From: Dyadobacter sp. MSC1_007
Lineage (GTDB): Bacteria; Bacteroidota; Bacteroidia; Cytophagales; Spirosomataceae
DNA length: 64,000 bases
Direction: 5' to 3'
Assembly (NCBI RefSeq): GCF_023667495.1
Contig: NZ_JAMOZL010000009.1
Coordinates: 315,725-379,724 of the forward strand
Under the pieces are notes generated by a model. It was not told the origin of the DNA, did no database searches, and worked only from the letters and a program-made list of their open reading frames with translations. This document shows positions 1-8,953 of this stretch, one piece after another. The position numbers and the translations under genes are program-made. Numbering within the stretch: position 1 is the first letter of the stretch; every line of letters begins with the position of its first letter.

Positions 1-2
1 AC

Positions 3-89
3 CCTCAGTTCTATCAAGGCCTGGGACAACGTTTAGTGGATAACGGCTACAACCGGCTCACGAACGGCTATGATCATTTGAAAAAATAA
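3..89 (+). CDS. 3' end of an unidentified gene (partial)
   Basis: An open frame runs in from the left edge of the window and stops at TAA 87-89, giving about 28 residues ending in YDHLKK. It is followed after only 20 bases by the TonB-dependent receptor, so it probably belongs to the same transcription unit. The fragment is too short for me to recognise the family; the tail is polar and rich in Asn, Tyr and Gly, and shows no membrane segment. The call rests only on frame, stop position and spacing. Confidence 0.5.
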   Translation, partial: PQFYQGLGQRLVDNGYNRLTNGYDHLKK

Positions 90-109
90 CCTTCCTAAAT
101 AAACGACCT

Positions 110-2878
110 ATGAAAAGACATTTACCATTTTTCCTCCTTTTGTTATTGTGCCTGGCACAGGCTGTCGTGGCGCAGACGACTAAAATTTCAGGGCATATTT
201 TTGATAATGAATCCCAAAAACCAATTTCAGGCGCCTCCGTTTCGGTTAAGGGCAAAAACACCGGTACGATCACAGATTCGGAAGGTTTTTTTGAATTGAA
301 ATCAACTACTCCGGCGACATTGGTGATCTCCCTGATCGGCTACACACGTCAGGAGGCGGAGGTAAGTTCCGGCGAAAAGCTGCGGATCAATCTGGTGCCT
401 TCCATTGAAGAGCTTGCCCAGGTGGTGGTTTCGGCTTCGCGCGTGGAGGAAAGCATTCTTCGTTCGTCGGTAAGCATTGAAAAAATGGATTCGCGTGCAA
501 TTCAGCAGACGCCTTCCGCCAATTTTTACGACGGCCTTGTGAATCTCAAATCTCTGGATATGGTCACCAGCAGCCTTACTTATAAGCAAATCAACACCCG
601 TGGATTCAATACCACCGGCAATAGCCGCTTTTTGCAATTGGTCGATGGCGTGGATAACCAGCCGTCGGGCCTGGGCTTTGCGATGGGAAACCTGTTTGGG
701 CCGCATGATATCGATGTGGAAAGTGCCGAGCTCATTCCCGGCGCAGCGTCGGCATTATACGGGCCGATCGCATTCAACGGCATGCTTAATACTCGCACCA
801 AAAACCCATTTGAATACCAGGGCCTGAGCGCGCAAACCAAATTTGGCGTCAATCACATCGGCGATGGTACAGACCTCGGCGCGAAACCGATGTACGATCT
901 GGCCGTTCGTTATGCAAAGGCATTTAATAACAGGTTTGCATTCAAGGTTAATGCGTCTTATTTGAAAGGGACCGACTGGTATGCCAACGACTACACGGAC
1001 ATTGATCCAAACGCCAATCCTGAAAACCGCGGTCCGAACAATCCCGCGCGCAACGCTCTGAACATCTATGGGGACGAGGTAGCGCAAACACTTCCTAACA
1101 TCGGTCGCGTGTCGCGTACGGGTTATGAAGAAAGGGACCTCGCTACTTACGGGGTTTACAGTCTGAAACTGAATGCGGCGTTGCATTACCGCATTACGGA
1201 CAAGCTCGAAGCAATTTACCAAGGCAATTTCAACCAGGGCACCGCGCAATATACCGGCAGTAACCGCTTTGTGATCAACGATTTCAAGTTTGTGCAGCAC
1301 AAACTGGAACTGAAAGGCAGCAATTTTTACGTACGTGCCTATACGAACCACGAATATTCTACCAACTCATACAATACACGCGCACTCGGACAGCAGATCA
1401 ACCGCACATGGGTGAAGGACCTGGCCGGCAATACTGTAACACCCGATAAGGCCGATGCAACCTGGTTTGACCGCTATGCAGCGGCTTACAATGGAGCAGT
1501 GACCGGTGTGACTTTACATGACCACACGGCAGCACGTTTATTTGCGGACCAGGGACGGACTTTGCCTGGCACCAATGCATTCGACACGGCGAAAGACCGC
1601 TTGATCCAGACCCGTGGCCTGGCAGGCGCAGGTATTTTCAGCGAATGCAGCCTGCGGCACATCGAGGGGATGTACGATTTCAGTTCGGTGTTCAAAGTGG
1701 TCAATTTCCAGGTGGGCGGAAATTACCGCAAGTATTACTTAGATACCGGCGGGACACTTTTTGATGATAAAGACAAAGATCTGACCAACAGGGAATACGG
1801 AATGTTTGCGCAGGCATCGAAATCATTCTGGAAAGACCAACTGAAATTGACCTTATCCGGCAGATATGATAAAAACGAAAATTTTGACGGTCGCTTTACA
1901 CCGCGTGCTTCGGCCGTTTTCTCTCCCGGCGAAAACCATCATTTCAGGGCTTCCTACCAAACTGGCTTTCGTAATCCTACCATTGGTGATCAGTATATTA
2001 AGCTGAATGTAGGTCCGATCATCATTTTGGGCGGTGCGCCCGTTAATTCGGCTGGTTTGAATGCCTATGAAAACTCGGTGACGATCGACTCGTTCTCTGC
2101 TTTTGCCAATGCTTTTGGGGCTGATTTGCAAAAAGGGATTCCGTTTCCGCAAGCTGTGGCCAACAACAAGGACAAGCTTGTAAAATCCAATGTGCCTTAC
2201 ATCAAATCTGAAAAGGTAAAAAGTTATGAAGTGGGTTATAAAGGGCTGTTAAGCAATAAGTTATTGTTTGATATCAATTACTATTATAGCCAATACACCG
2301 ATTTTATGATCAATACGGTGGTTGCGCGTGCCAAATCAAGCATTTTGCTGCCCGATGGATCGGTTAATCCGGCGGCTGCGGGCGAATTGCTTGGTGCCGA
2401 CCGGCAGTTGTTCCAGCTTTATACCAATGCTGCGGATAAGGTTTCCATTCAGGGCGTTAGCGCTGGGTTGACTTACTCTTTACCCAAAAATTATAAGATA
2501 ACGGCCAATGCAACGTGGATCGATTTTAATTTGAAAAACGCTGATCCTAACAATATTCCTGCCTTTAATACACCAGAGTGGAAAAGCAATGTAATGTTCG
2601 GCAATGCAAGGCTGACAGACCGGATCGGGTTTAACGTGGCCTGGCACTGGCAGAGCGCATTCGACTGGTATGGCACATTTACCGAAATGAGGCCGGGTGC
2701 TGTGAAAGCCTATAATTTGCTCGATGCGCAGGTGAGCTACCGCATACCCAGTCTGAAAACGACCGTCAAACTGGGCGGTTCCAACATTACCAATCAATAC
2801 ATCGTGCAGGCGTACGGCTCACCGGCGGTGGGCGGCCTGTATTATGTAAGTCTCAATTTTGACCAGTTATTCCGCTAA
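110..2878 (+). CDS. TonB-dependent outer-membrane receptor with carboxypeptidase-regulatory-like N-terminus
   Basis: Outer-membrane active transporter of 922 residues that would take up a nutrient using energy passed on by TonB. Residues 1-21 are a Sec signal peptide ending in AVVAQ. Residues about 25-100 form the CarboxypepD_reg-like beta-sandwich (KPISGASVSVKG, then LISLIGY-like strand) typical of Bacteroidota receptors. A plug domain follows (about 105-225, with the INTRGFNTTGNSRFLQLVDG region just under the usual plug consensus), and the rest is a 22-strand barrel ending in aromatic strands (YYVSLNFDQLF). No SusD partner follows, so it is not a classic SusCD pair. The MFS gene starts 5 bases after its stop, which suggests that both move the same small molecule, first over the outer and then the inner membrane. 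The substrate cannot be read from the sequence. Confidence 0.93.
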   Translation: MKRHLPFFLLLLLCLAQAVVAQTTKISGHIFDNESQKPISGASVSVKGKNTGTITDSEGFFELKSTTPATLVISLIGYTRQEAEVSSGEKLRINLVPSIEELAQVVVSASRVEESILRSSVSIEKMDSRAIQQTPSANFYDGLVNLKSLDMVTSSLTYKQINTRGFNTTGNSRFLQLVDGVDNQPSGLGFAMGNLFGPHDIDVESAELIPGAASALYGPIAFNGMLNTRTKNPFEYQGLSAQTKFGVNHIGDGTDLGAKPMYDLAVRYAKAFNNRFAFKVNASYLKGTDWYANDYTDIDPNANPENRGPNNPARNALNIYGDEVAQTLPNIGRVSRTGYEERDLATYGVYSLKLNAALHYRITDKLEAIYQGNFNQGTAQYTGSNRFVINDFKFVQHKLELKGSNFYVRAYTNHEYSTNSYNTRALGQQINRTWVKDLAGNTVTPDKADATWFDRYAAAYNGAVTGVTLHDHTAARLFADQGRTLPGTNAFDTAKDRLIQTRGLAGAGIFSECSLRHIEGMYDFSSVFKVVNFQVGGNYRKYYLDTGGTLFDDKDKDLTNREYGMFAQASKSFWKDQLKLTLSGRYDKNENFDGRFTPRASAVFSPGENHHFRASYQTGFRNPTIGDQYIKLNVGPIIILGGAPVNSAGLNAYENSVTIDSFSAFANAFGADLQKGIPFPQAVANNKDKLVKSNVPYIKSEKVKSYEVGYKGLLSNKLLFDINYYYSQYTDFMINTVVARAKSSILLPDGSVNPAAAGELLGADRQLFQLYTNAADKVSIQGVSAGLTYSLPKNYKITANATWIDFNLKNADPNNIPAFNTPEWKSNVMFGNARLTDRIGFNVAWHWQSAFDWYGTFTEMRPGAVKAYNLLDAQVSYRIPSLKTTVKLGGSNITNQYIVQAYGSPAVGGLYYVSLNFDQLFR

Positions 2879-2883
2879 CGGCT

Positions 2884-4101
2884 ATGGAAACATTGGAAAT
2901 GACCCATGTAGAATCGACGAATGTAGCCAGCAGATGGCTTGCATTTGGCCTGTGCGTGGTAAGCTATACGCTAAGTGGGACGGTGTCAACACTGATGTCG
3001 GTGTACCTGCCCGTAGCAATTCCCGAGCTGAAAGGAGCGGCGATGACTCAGCCCGAACTGGGAGAAGTAGGCGCTTATGTGAGCGCAATATTCCTTTATG
3101 GCTGGATGTGCGGGGGACTGCTGTTTGGCGTACTGAGTGATCGTATTGGTCGCGTGAAGTCACTTGCATTGGTTACCGGACTTTACGGCTTATCGACTTG
3201 CCTTGTGACCATCGTTCCGAATTTGTACAGCTTGCTGGCGATACGTTTCACGGCTGGTATGGGAGTTGGCGGCGTGTTGCTGATCAGTACGGTTTATATC
3301 TCCGAGATTTGGCCGGCGGGTGGCCGCGCAGTGATATTAGGGGTGTTAGCTGTCTGCTTCCCTATCGGCATTGTAACCACGGGGAGCCTGAACCTGCTCT
3401 TTTCTGACTGGCGGACTGCATTTGCGATCGGGGTTATCCCGATGGTCGCGGCGATGTTGATATTCGTGCTTGCACCAGAATCGGACAAGTGGAAATCAAC
3501 CAAAATAACTGAGCATAAAGCGGACGGGATTTTCGATCCGGCTAACCTTCCCAACCTGATTTCGGGCTCGGTGGTTTTCGGCGCCGTGCTGATTGGGCTT
3601 TGGGGGATATTTTCCTGGCTGCCAACCTGGGCGCAGTCCCTGCTCGCGGCTGGTGAAGACGGACAGACTGAGCGCGGGCTTGTTATGGTCCTGTTGGGCG
3701 CAGGCGGAATCACAGGGGGTGTTTTCTCAGGAATGCTGGTGAATAGATTTGGCAAGAAAAAAACGCTGACCTTCACTTTTGGCATGTGCCTGATCATGTG
3801 CTGTGTGCTTTTCCTGACCAACACCAGGTTTTCTAATATCATTTATGTGGAGACGGCCATGCTGTCATTTTGCTTTGGAATTAGTCAGGGCGCATTGTCG
3901 AGCTACATTCCGGAGCTGTTTCCGGTTGCTGTGAGGGCTACGGCCACAGGTTTTTGTTTCAATGTCGGCCGGTTTTTTACGGCGACGGCGGTTTTTTTCA
4001 TTGGTTCTCTGGTGAGTGTGCTCGGCGGTTTCGGAAATGCATTGCTGGTGTTTACGGTCCCGTTTGTGGTGGCGCTGGTGGTAATGGCTAAGAGCAAATG
4101 A
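2884..4101 (+). CDS. MFS transporter
   Basis: Inner-membrane major facilitator of 405 residues with about 12 hydrophobic segments. The loop between helices 2 and 3 carries the MFS signature (FGVLSDRIGRVKSL), and the equivalent second-half loop is seen near NRFGKKKTL. The start is 5 bases after the receptor stop, so the two genes are almost certainly cotranscribed. Family resemblance is to the sialate/aromatic-acid type symporters (ELFPVAVRATATGFCFNVGR), but that only suggests a small organic anion. A hairpin with a T-run follows at 4137-4174. Confidence 0.92.
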   Translation: METLEMTHVESTNVASRWLAFGLCVVSYTLSGTVSTLMSVYLPVAIPELKGAAMTQPELGEVGAYVSAIFLYGWMCGGLLFGVLSDRIGRVKSLALVTGLYGLSTCLVTIVPNLYSLLAIRFTAGMGVGGVLLISTVYISEIWPAGGRAVILGVLAVCFPIGIVTTGSLNLLFSDWRTAFAIGVIPMVAAMLIFVLAPESDKWKSTKITEHKADGIFDPANLPNLISGSVVFGAVLIGLWGIFSWLPTWAQSLLAAGEDGQTERGLVMVLLGAGGITGGVFSGMLVNRFGKKKTLTFTFGMCLIMCCVLFLTNTRFSNIIYVETAMLSFCFGISQGALSSYIPELFPVAVRATATGFCFNVGRFFTATAVFFIGSLVSVLGGFGNALLVFTVPFVVALVVMAKSK

Positions 4102-4136
4102 TTCAAAGTTGTATTATCATAGGTTAATATATTAGG

Positions 4137-4174
4137 CAAACGGGCCTGCCGTTTGGTGGGCCCATTTCTTTTTT
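4137..4174 (+). terminator. Intrinsic terminator candidate after the MFS gene
   Basis: A 7-base stem, CAAACGG (4137-4143) with CCGTTTG (4149-4155), has a 5-base loop. A second GGGCC/GGCCC pairing is possible in the same stretch. A T-rich run TTTCTTTTTT (4165-4174) ends at the next start codon region. It would end the receptor-MFS unit, though the T-run lies about 9 bases beyond the stem. Confidence 0.5.
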
Positions 4175-4651
4175 ATGATTATGAAAAAACTCATCTATTT
4201 CGGTGTTGCGGGCATTATTCTTTATGAAATCGCAAAGGTGTATTTTATAATGCCGATGCCTGGCAGCCAGCGGATGAACAGCATTGATATTGCTTTCTTG
4301 CTAAATTCGTGGAGATGGCCGTTGCGGATATTGTTTTGGGCGATGATTCTGGGCGGTGCATTTCCTGTTTTGACAGGCAAAATGAAATGGTTGCCGGCAC
4401 TTTTGCTGCTCGTCGCGGCGGGTATCACTTATGCTACCAACTATGAAATGGCGGCTGATACGATGTTTTATCACCCCTCACAAGTTCCACAATACAATGC
4501 AGGCTCCAACAAAGTGAAGGCCGACCGCCTGGTGATCGGCGTGGAGGCGAATGGCGAGGCGAATGCATATCCCATTCAATATATCGGCTATCACCACCAA
4601 GTGCGCGACATGCTCGGTGGCAAGCCCGTTATCGTAACATATGCACCGTGA
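4175..4651 (+). pseudogene. DUF3179 family protein, frameshifted and truncated
   Basis: The frame encodes two or three N-terminal membrane helices, then the start of a DUF3179 domain: MFYHPSQVPQYN, ADRLVIGVEANGEANAYPIQ, and YHHQVRDMLGGKPVIVTY. Family members continue from VTY with the conserved cysteine motif CTVC. Here the bases after ACATAT read GCACCGTG. One missing T would restore TGC ACC GTG (Cys-Thr-Val), but even then a TGA follows three codons later. So there is a one-base deletion near 4643 and the whole cysteine-containing C-terminal half is gone. The family role is not well known. The remnant is unlikely to work. Confidence 0.75.
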
Positions 4652-4756
4652 CCTCGATGTGAATCAGGGCACATCCTTACGGGATAGTTATGAAACACAG
4701 CTCGTTTACAAGTGGCATAGTTCTTGAATGGTTGCCAAAAACTCTAGCAATAAATC

Positions 4757-4933
4757 ATGGCAGACGATAAAAGCAAAATTGCACAAGCCGACAGAAGAAC
4801 AATCAACGTCAATGAGGATTATGAGATTGCATATTGGACAAAAGCTTTGGGGTGCACCAAAGATGAACTAAAAAAAATTGTGGAGCGGGTAGGCGTATCG
4901 TTATCGGCAGTTCGGAAACACCTTGGGAAATAA
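4757..4933 (+). CDS. DUF3606 domain small protein
   Basis: A 58-residue protein. The pattern MADDKSK, then INVNEDYEIAYWTKALG, then ELKKIVERVG and a closing VRKHLGK matches the DUF3606 family, whose members are usually 55-65 residues and widespread in Bacteroidota and Proteobacteria, with no established function. It is highly charged and soluble, with a helix-turn-helix-like second half. It stands alone between two pseudogenes and is intact, which suggests that it is maintained. Confidence 0.85.
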   Translation: MADDKSKIAQADRRTINVNEDYEIAYWTKALGCTKDELKKIVERVGVSLSAVRKHLGK

Positions 4934-5433
4934 TCTAACCCAGTTATTAGATTAGGATTTTTCTCTAAACCCGAGTTTCTCTTCTGATTCATTTAAATCG
5001 CTGGTGATTCCATCAGTTCCAAGGGAAAGTTCTGCTTCGATATATTGCTCGAAGCTTCCACGTGCCCTGCGGCATCGTAACTCCTACGAGTTTTCACCGA
5101 TTTTTGGTCTTTCATTTTGCATCATGTTGTGCAAAAATGTGTACCGCTTTTCACCTCGGATATCTGGGTGAAAGACAGATTCTGCGACATAACATGTTAT
5201 TTGCAAGTTACATAGTTGCCGAATTTTGTAATTTGCAAACAACAATTTTGGGGGCTCCTCACTTAAACGGTGTCTGGCAGATAGTACATGTCAATATGTT
5301 TTGGTACTCGTTGAGTTGCACATGACGCTATCCGGGAGGCTGGGAGTTACGCAGAATGTAGGCTGCGTGGTCGCCGGCACATGTAGTGGCCGAATTTATT
5401 GAATTTCTATGTTGGAGATATGTAGATTAAGAC
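4934..5433 (+). other. Intergenic stretch, decayed sequence
   Basis: No convincing gene. On the minus strand a frame from about 5080 down to the stop at 4952-4954 reads like the C-terminus of a small acidic protein (GSFEQYIEAELSLGTDG, then NESEEKLGFREKS), preceded by a frame break near 5080. I do not recognise the family. The remainder shows no RNA gene or repeat. Confidence 0.3.
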
Positions 5434-5673
5434 ATGGAGAGTAAAATTGAGATTTACCGAAGTCCGGACGGAGAAGCTTCTATTGATGTAGTATTTGAAG
5501 AAGATACTGTTTGGCTGACTAATTCACAGTTGGTGACTCTGTCCGGTTCAAGCAAGGCTAACACAAGTGAGCACGGAAAACATATTTTTTTATCCGATGA
5601 ACTGGATAAAGTCGGAACTGTTCGGAAATTCCGAACAGTTCAACAGGACGGTGCCCGGTTAGTAGAGCGCGAC
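5434..5673 (+). pseudogene. RhuM family protein, N-terminal remnant
   Basis: About 80 codons match the N-terminus of RhuM/DinD-like proteins: IEIYRSPDGEASIDVVFEED, TVWLTNSQLV, then the HGKHIFLSDELD and VRKFRTVQQDG stretches. After VERD the family continues with a conserved IISVGYR region, which is absent. The frame runs on into unrelated sequence until 5916. Full-length homologs are about 330 residues, so three quarters are missing. Two further RhuM remnants lie at 25.6-26.5 kb. Confidence 0.7.
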
Positions 5674-6121
5674 CGGATTATATTGGCCCCGCTCAAGCCT
5701 TGCTCATCGTCACCTGAACCGAAGGATCCAGCTGTTCTCCAAAGAATGGGATTGGATTCACTACCCCAAATTATAATTTTGGGCGTGTTGGTGCTCTGGT
5801 CGGCCAGGTTGAGTATATATGGCGATTCAAATGACAGGTCTGCAGATGTAGCTGGTATCAACCCAAAGCTCTGCGTTATCTTGCCGGTCACAACCGAGGC
5901 AACCGTATTTGAATAAGTCGTCGCCAGAAAGCCAGCCTGATGTGAACGCTTGCTCAGGTAAAGCTCAATTTGTTCCGGGAGAAATTGTTATATTTATCTT
6001 CAAAGAATATGGCTCCTGGCGCCATATCCTTCATTTTGTGGATGCGGCAAAGATTCATGCACCAGTGCCCGCTTCATGTTGGCAAGCACTGTTGCTCGTG
6101 GTGTTCGGACCATTGTTTCCA
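5674..6121. other. Stretch with no supported gene
   Basis: The RhuM frame stays open to 5916 but has lost all family resemblance. A minus-strand frame over 5640-5891 is protein-like in composition but matches nothing I know. The right part (about 5920-6121) is the untranslated sequence downstream of the minus-strand permease remnant. Confidence 0.3.
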
Positions 6122-7630
6122 TTATTCCGACCTGAGCGAGCGCACAGGATTGAGCAATGCGGCCCTGATGGCCTGGAAACTCACCGTAATCAAGGTCACC
6201 AACACGGCGCCGAGTACCGACACGGCGAAGATCCACCAGCTTATTTCGGTCCGGTAGGTATATTTTTCCAGCCATCCATTCATGAAATACCAGGCCAATG
6301 GGCCGGCGATCAGGCAGGAAATCAATATCAGCAATATGAATTCACGGGAAAGCAACATCCAAAGCCCGGCTATGGAAGCACCCAGCACTTTGCGGATGCC
6401 TATTTCCTTGGTCCGCTGCTCAGCCACGAAAGAGGCCAGTCCGAAAAGTCCCAGACAGGAAATCAGTATGGCAAGAACGGCGAATAGGGTGGTAAGTCTG
6501 GCGATGCGCTCTTCGTCGCTGAACTTACGGGCATATTCCTGGTCGGCAAAGGAGTACTGGAACAAATTTTCAGGATCGTATTTTTTGAATACGGATTGTA
6601 TCCTGGCAAGAGCCGTTGAAGCGCTGACCGAGGGTCTGATCTTGATATTTACTGTGTTGAGCCGCTTATAGTTTAGGAAGAAAATGGTTTGCTTGGCCGG
6701 TTCGTACGGCGATTGCGTCACCAGGTCCTCTACCACGCCGATCACTTTGTACTTTTCATTATCGCCCCACTGGATCATCTCGACGACCGGGTTTTTCAGG
6801 CCCATATATTTCACCGCAGCTTCATTGAGCACAAATCCCATCGAATCCGTGGCGAACTCCCTTGAAAAATCGCGTCCGTCCTTGATCTTCCAACCCACAG
6901 TCTTGCCAAATTCATGGGTAATGCGGAGCGTGACAAATTCGTCGGTCACGGCCGGATTTTTTCCTTTCCAGGTAAAACCGCTGTTGGTCACATAGGTGTT
7001 GGTCACCGGTGAGTCGGTGGCCGTTACTTCTTCTACCGCGCCGGTGTTGAGCAGGTCGTTGCGGAATGCGGCGAAATGCTTGATGATCTCATCCGACTTA
7101 ATCGGGCTGCTCAGTAACTGCTGACGGCTGTAACCGATAGGGCGGTTTTTTGCATGTTGCACCTGTCGGTACACGATGATCGTCCCGATAATGAGCGTCA
7201 CCGACACCGTGAACTGCAATACGACCAGCATCTTGCGAGGTGAACCCGCCAGCCGGCCGCCCTTTGGCTTTAGGGAAATGCCCTTTAATGCAGTGATTGG
7301 CTTGAAGGACGACAGGTAAAGTGCGGGATAAGCGCCCGCCACCAAGCCGGTTAGCAGAATGAACGCAATGCATGCAAGCCAGAAGTAAGGTAATGCAAAC
7401 GGTAATGCAATGTGCTTGTTGACCAGCTGGTTGAAGGCTGGTAGCGAAAGGATCACAATCAGCAGCGACACGATGAATGCAAGGGTTACGACCATCATCG
7501 ACTCGCCCAAAAACTGTATGGCAAGTTGCGTATTGGCTGAACCCACCGCTTTGCGAACTCCGATTTCCTTGGCTCGTTTTTCGCTGCGGGCAGTATTGAG
7601 GTTCATGAAGTTGATACAGGCCAGTATCAG
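6122..7630 (-). pseudogene. FtsX/MacB-type ABC permease, 5'-truncated
   Basis: Bacteroidota FtsX-like permeases of this type have about 800 residues: helix, periplasmic MacB_PCD domain, three helices, then a second periplasmic domain and three helices. Here only the last 500 codons remain. They begin inside the first helix bundle (LILACINFMNLNTARSEK, EIGVRKAVGS) and include the second half with EIGIRKVLGAS and the closing NPVRSLRSE. A TAG at 7631-7633 sits directly before the remaining codons, where the first helix and the first periplasmic domain should be. The cut falls exactly against a truncated small membrane-protein gene, so a deletion or rearrangement joined the two. An internal ATG at 7606 could give 494 residues, but that product would lack its first half. 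Confidence 0.8.
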
Positions 7631-7765
7631 CTAATTGCGTTCAGCGCTTTCGTGGCTACTTATTTTAACTTTCTCATACTCAAATTTAAGGACAAGGTTG
7701 TTTGCAAGTGTAGCAACCAGGAAAACGAATAGTAGGAAAAGCAATAATTTATCACTGGTTTTCAT
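7631..7765 (-). pseudogene. Truncated small membrane-anchored protein behind the GntR gene
   Basis: Forty-four codons starting MKTSDKLLLFLLFVFLV encode one strong N-terminal membrane helix followed by ANNLVLKFEYEKV, a pattern I associate with single-helix exported proteins that follow GntR regulators in Bacteroidota transporter operons. The frame then enters SSHESAERN and stops at 7631, directly against the permease remnant. It starts 10 bases after the GntR stop. Most of the expected protein is missing. Confidence 0.45.
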
Positions 7766-7775
7766 GAGCTTGGTT

Positions 7776-8156
7776 TTAAAGGTTAACTGGATTGTTTTTT
7801 GAGACAAATTCGTTGTAACGGACTGTGATTTCATCAATGCCGATGTCCAGCAGTACAAGGCTGGAGAAGAAAATCGGAAGTTCTTTCTCCATGAATCTTT
7901 GCTTGCGATAAGCACTGATCAGCGCTCTGGCTGAATGTGAGGCGGAGTATCCCAGTCCCCGTTTGTTGAAAATGATGTCTTTATTCAAAAGAAAATCAAA
8001 GCTGCGCAAAATCGTGTGAGGATTCACTTCCAAGATGACTGCAAGCTCACGCACTGATGGTATACGTTCCCCTTCATGCCATTTCCCTTGCAGGATGCTC
8101 TCACAAATATGATCAGCGATCTGTAAATAAATAGGTTGTTTGTCTCTGAATTCCAC
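7776..8156 (-). CDS. GntR family transcriptional regulator (YtrA-like)
   Basis: A regulator of about 126 residues with an N-terminal winged helix: DKQPIYLQIADHICESIL, ERIPSVRELAVILEVNPHT and a short C-terminal helical tail instead of the large effector domain, as in the YtrA subgroup. I chose the GTG at 8156 because the family consensus begins just there (MEFRDKQPIYLQ) and the upstream frame only overlaps the permease gene. It lies 11 bases after the permease stop, so it is translated from the same mRNA as the ABC transporter and probably autoregulates that operon. Confidence 0.88.
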   Translation of the reverse strand: MEFRDKQPIYLQIADHICESILQGKWHEGERIPSVRELAVILEVNPHTILRSFDFLLNKDIIFNKRGLGYSASHSARALISAYRKQRFMEKELPIFFSSLVLLDIGIDEITVRYNEFVSKNNPVNL

Positions 8157-8167
8157 TGGGATTTGAT

Positions 8168-8953
8168 TTAAAGCTGCTTTTCCTGCAAGCGCTTGTAGGC
8201 GACCAGCCACAAGCCAAACACCATCAGGGCAGGCAAAGTATAAAGCCATGCGTAAGCAATGTCCGGAAAATGGACCCGATAAACTTTAAGGCTGCTATCG
8301 CGGACCACATTCCAGCCAGCAAATGGGATTGCGCCTAACATCAATGGATATGAGGCTAAGTATTTAGCGAAAGACGTGTTAACTGAACTAAGTGTGAGGG
8401 CTCCGATGATCGCGCAGATTAGCGTCTTGACATATGGAGATTTAGTGAAATAAATTGACCCGGTAAATATGACACCGTTAAATAAGAAGTAGCAGTAGGT
8501 GAGATATATTGCCACTTCCCGCGTGACAGGGCTGTATTTCGTAAGGGATGCTGGAATTCTAGTATTGGCAAAGCGCATTGTCTCAAAGTGCATTATCCAA
8601 AACAAAACCAGAAAGGAGACTAAAAAAATAAGGTTAACCAATAAGGCAGCAAGCGTCTTTTCAGCCATAGATGCGGGGGTCATTAGCGCAAATATCCCTG
8701 TATTGCCCGCCGCATAGTCGGTTAGTGCACTACTTGAATAAAAACTGCTGCCAAAGATAAGTACCATCGGAATTGCAGCATATTGGAGTAGTTGGCATTG
8801 GTGGCTGTATGAATCAAAGTACAGTGTGGGCAATGTCATAGCTAGCAAACCAATGATCAGCAAGCAACTGAACCACATATAATTTTTGCCCTTTTGAGCA
8901 AAGTCAAGAGCGATCAGTATCCTGATCCGGTAAGAAGTAGATGACGTTCTCAT
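8168..8953 (-). CDS. ABC-2 type transporter permease
   Basis: Integral membrane protein of 261 residues with about six hydrophobic segments, starting RTSSTSYRIRILIALDF and ending in a basic VAYKRLQEKQL tail. Its start overlaps the stop of the ATPase gene by four bases (ATGA), which shows tight translational coupling. With the ATPase and the GntR protein it forms the YtrA-type exporter unit common in Bacteroidota. The substrate is unknown. No catalytic motif is expected. Confidence 0.85.
   Translation of the reverse strand: MRTSSTSYRIRILIALDFAQKGKNYMWFSCLLIIGLLAMTLPTLYFDSYSHQCQLLQYAAIPMVLIFGSSFYSSSALTDYAAGNTGIFALMTPASMAEKTLAALLVNLIFLVSFLVLFWIMHFETMRFANTRIPASLTKYSPVTREVAIYLTYCYFLFNGVIFTGSIYFTKSPYVKTLICAIIGALTLSSVNTSFAKYLASYPLMLGAIPFAGWNVVRDSSLKVYRVHFPDIAYAWLYTLPALMVFGLWLVAYKRLQEKQL

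Noticed and set aside
755..1351. 198-codon minus-strand open frame inside the TonB receptor gene
   Set aside because: It lies wholly antisense to a well-supported receptor and has no family resemblance; it follows from the codon bias of the real gene.
5062..5325. 87-codon plus-strand frame
   Set aside because: Cys/His/Phe-rich with no family pattern, in decayed DNA.
5909..6487. 192-codon plus-strand open frame
   Set aside because: Its larger part is antisense to the FtsX permease remnant, and the composition (many His, Gln, Pro, Trp) is that of a shadow frame.
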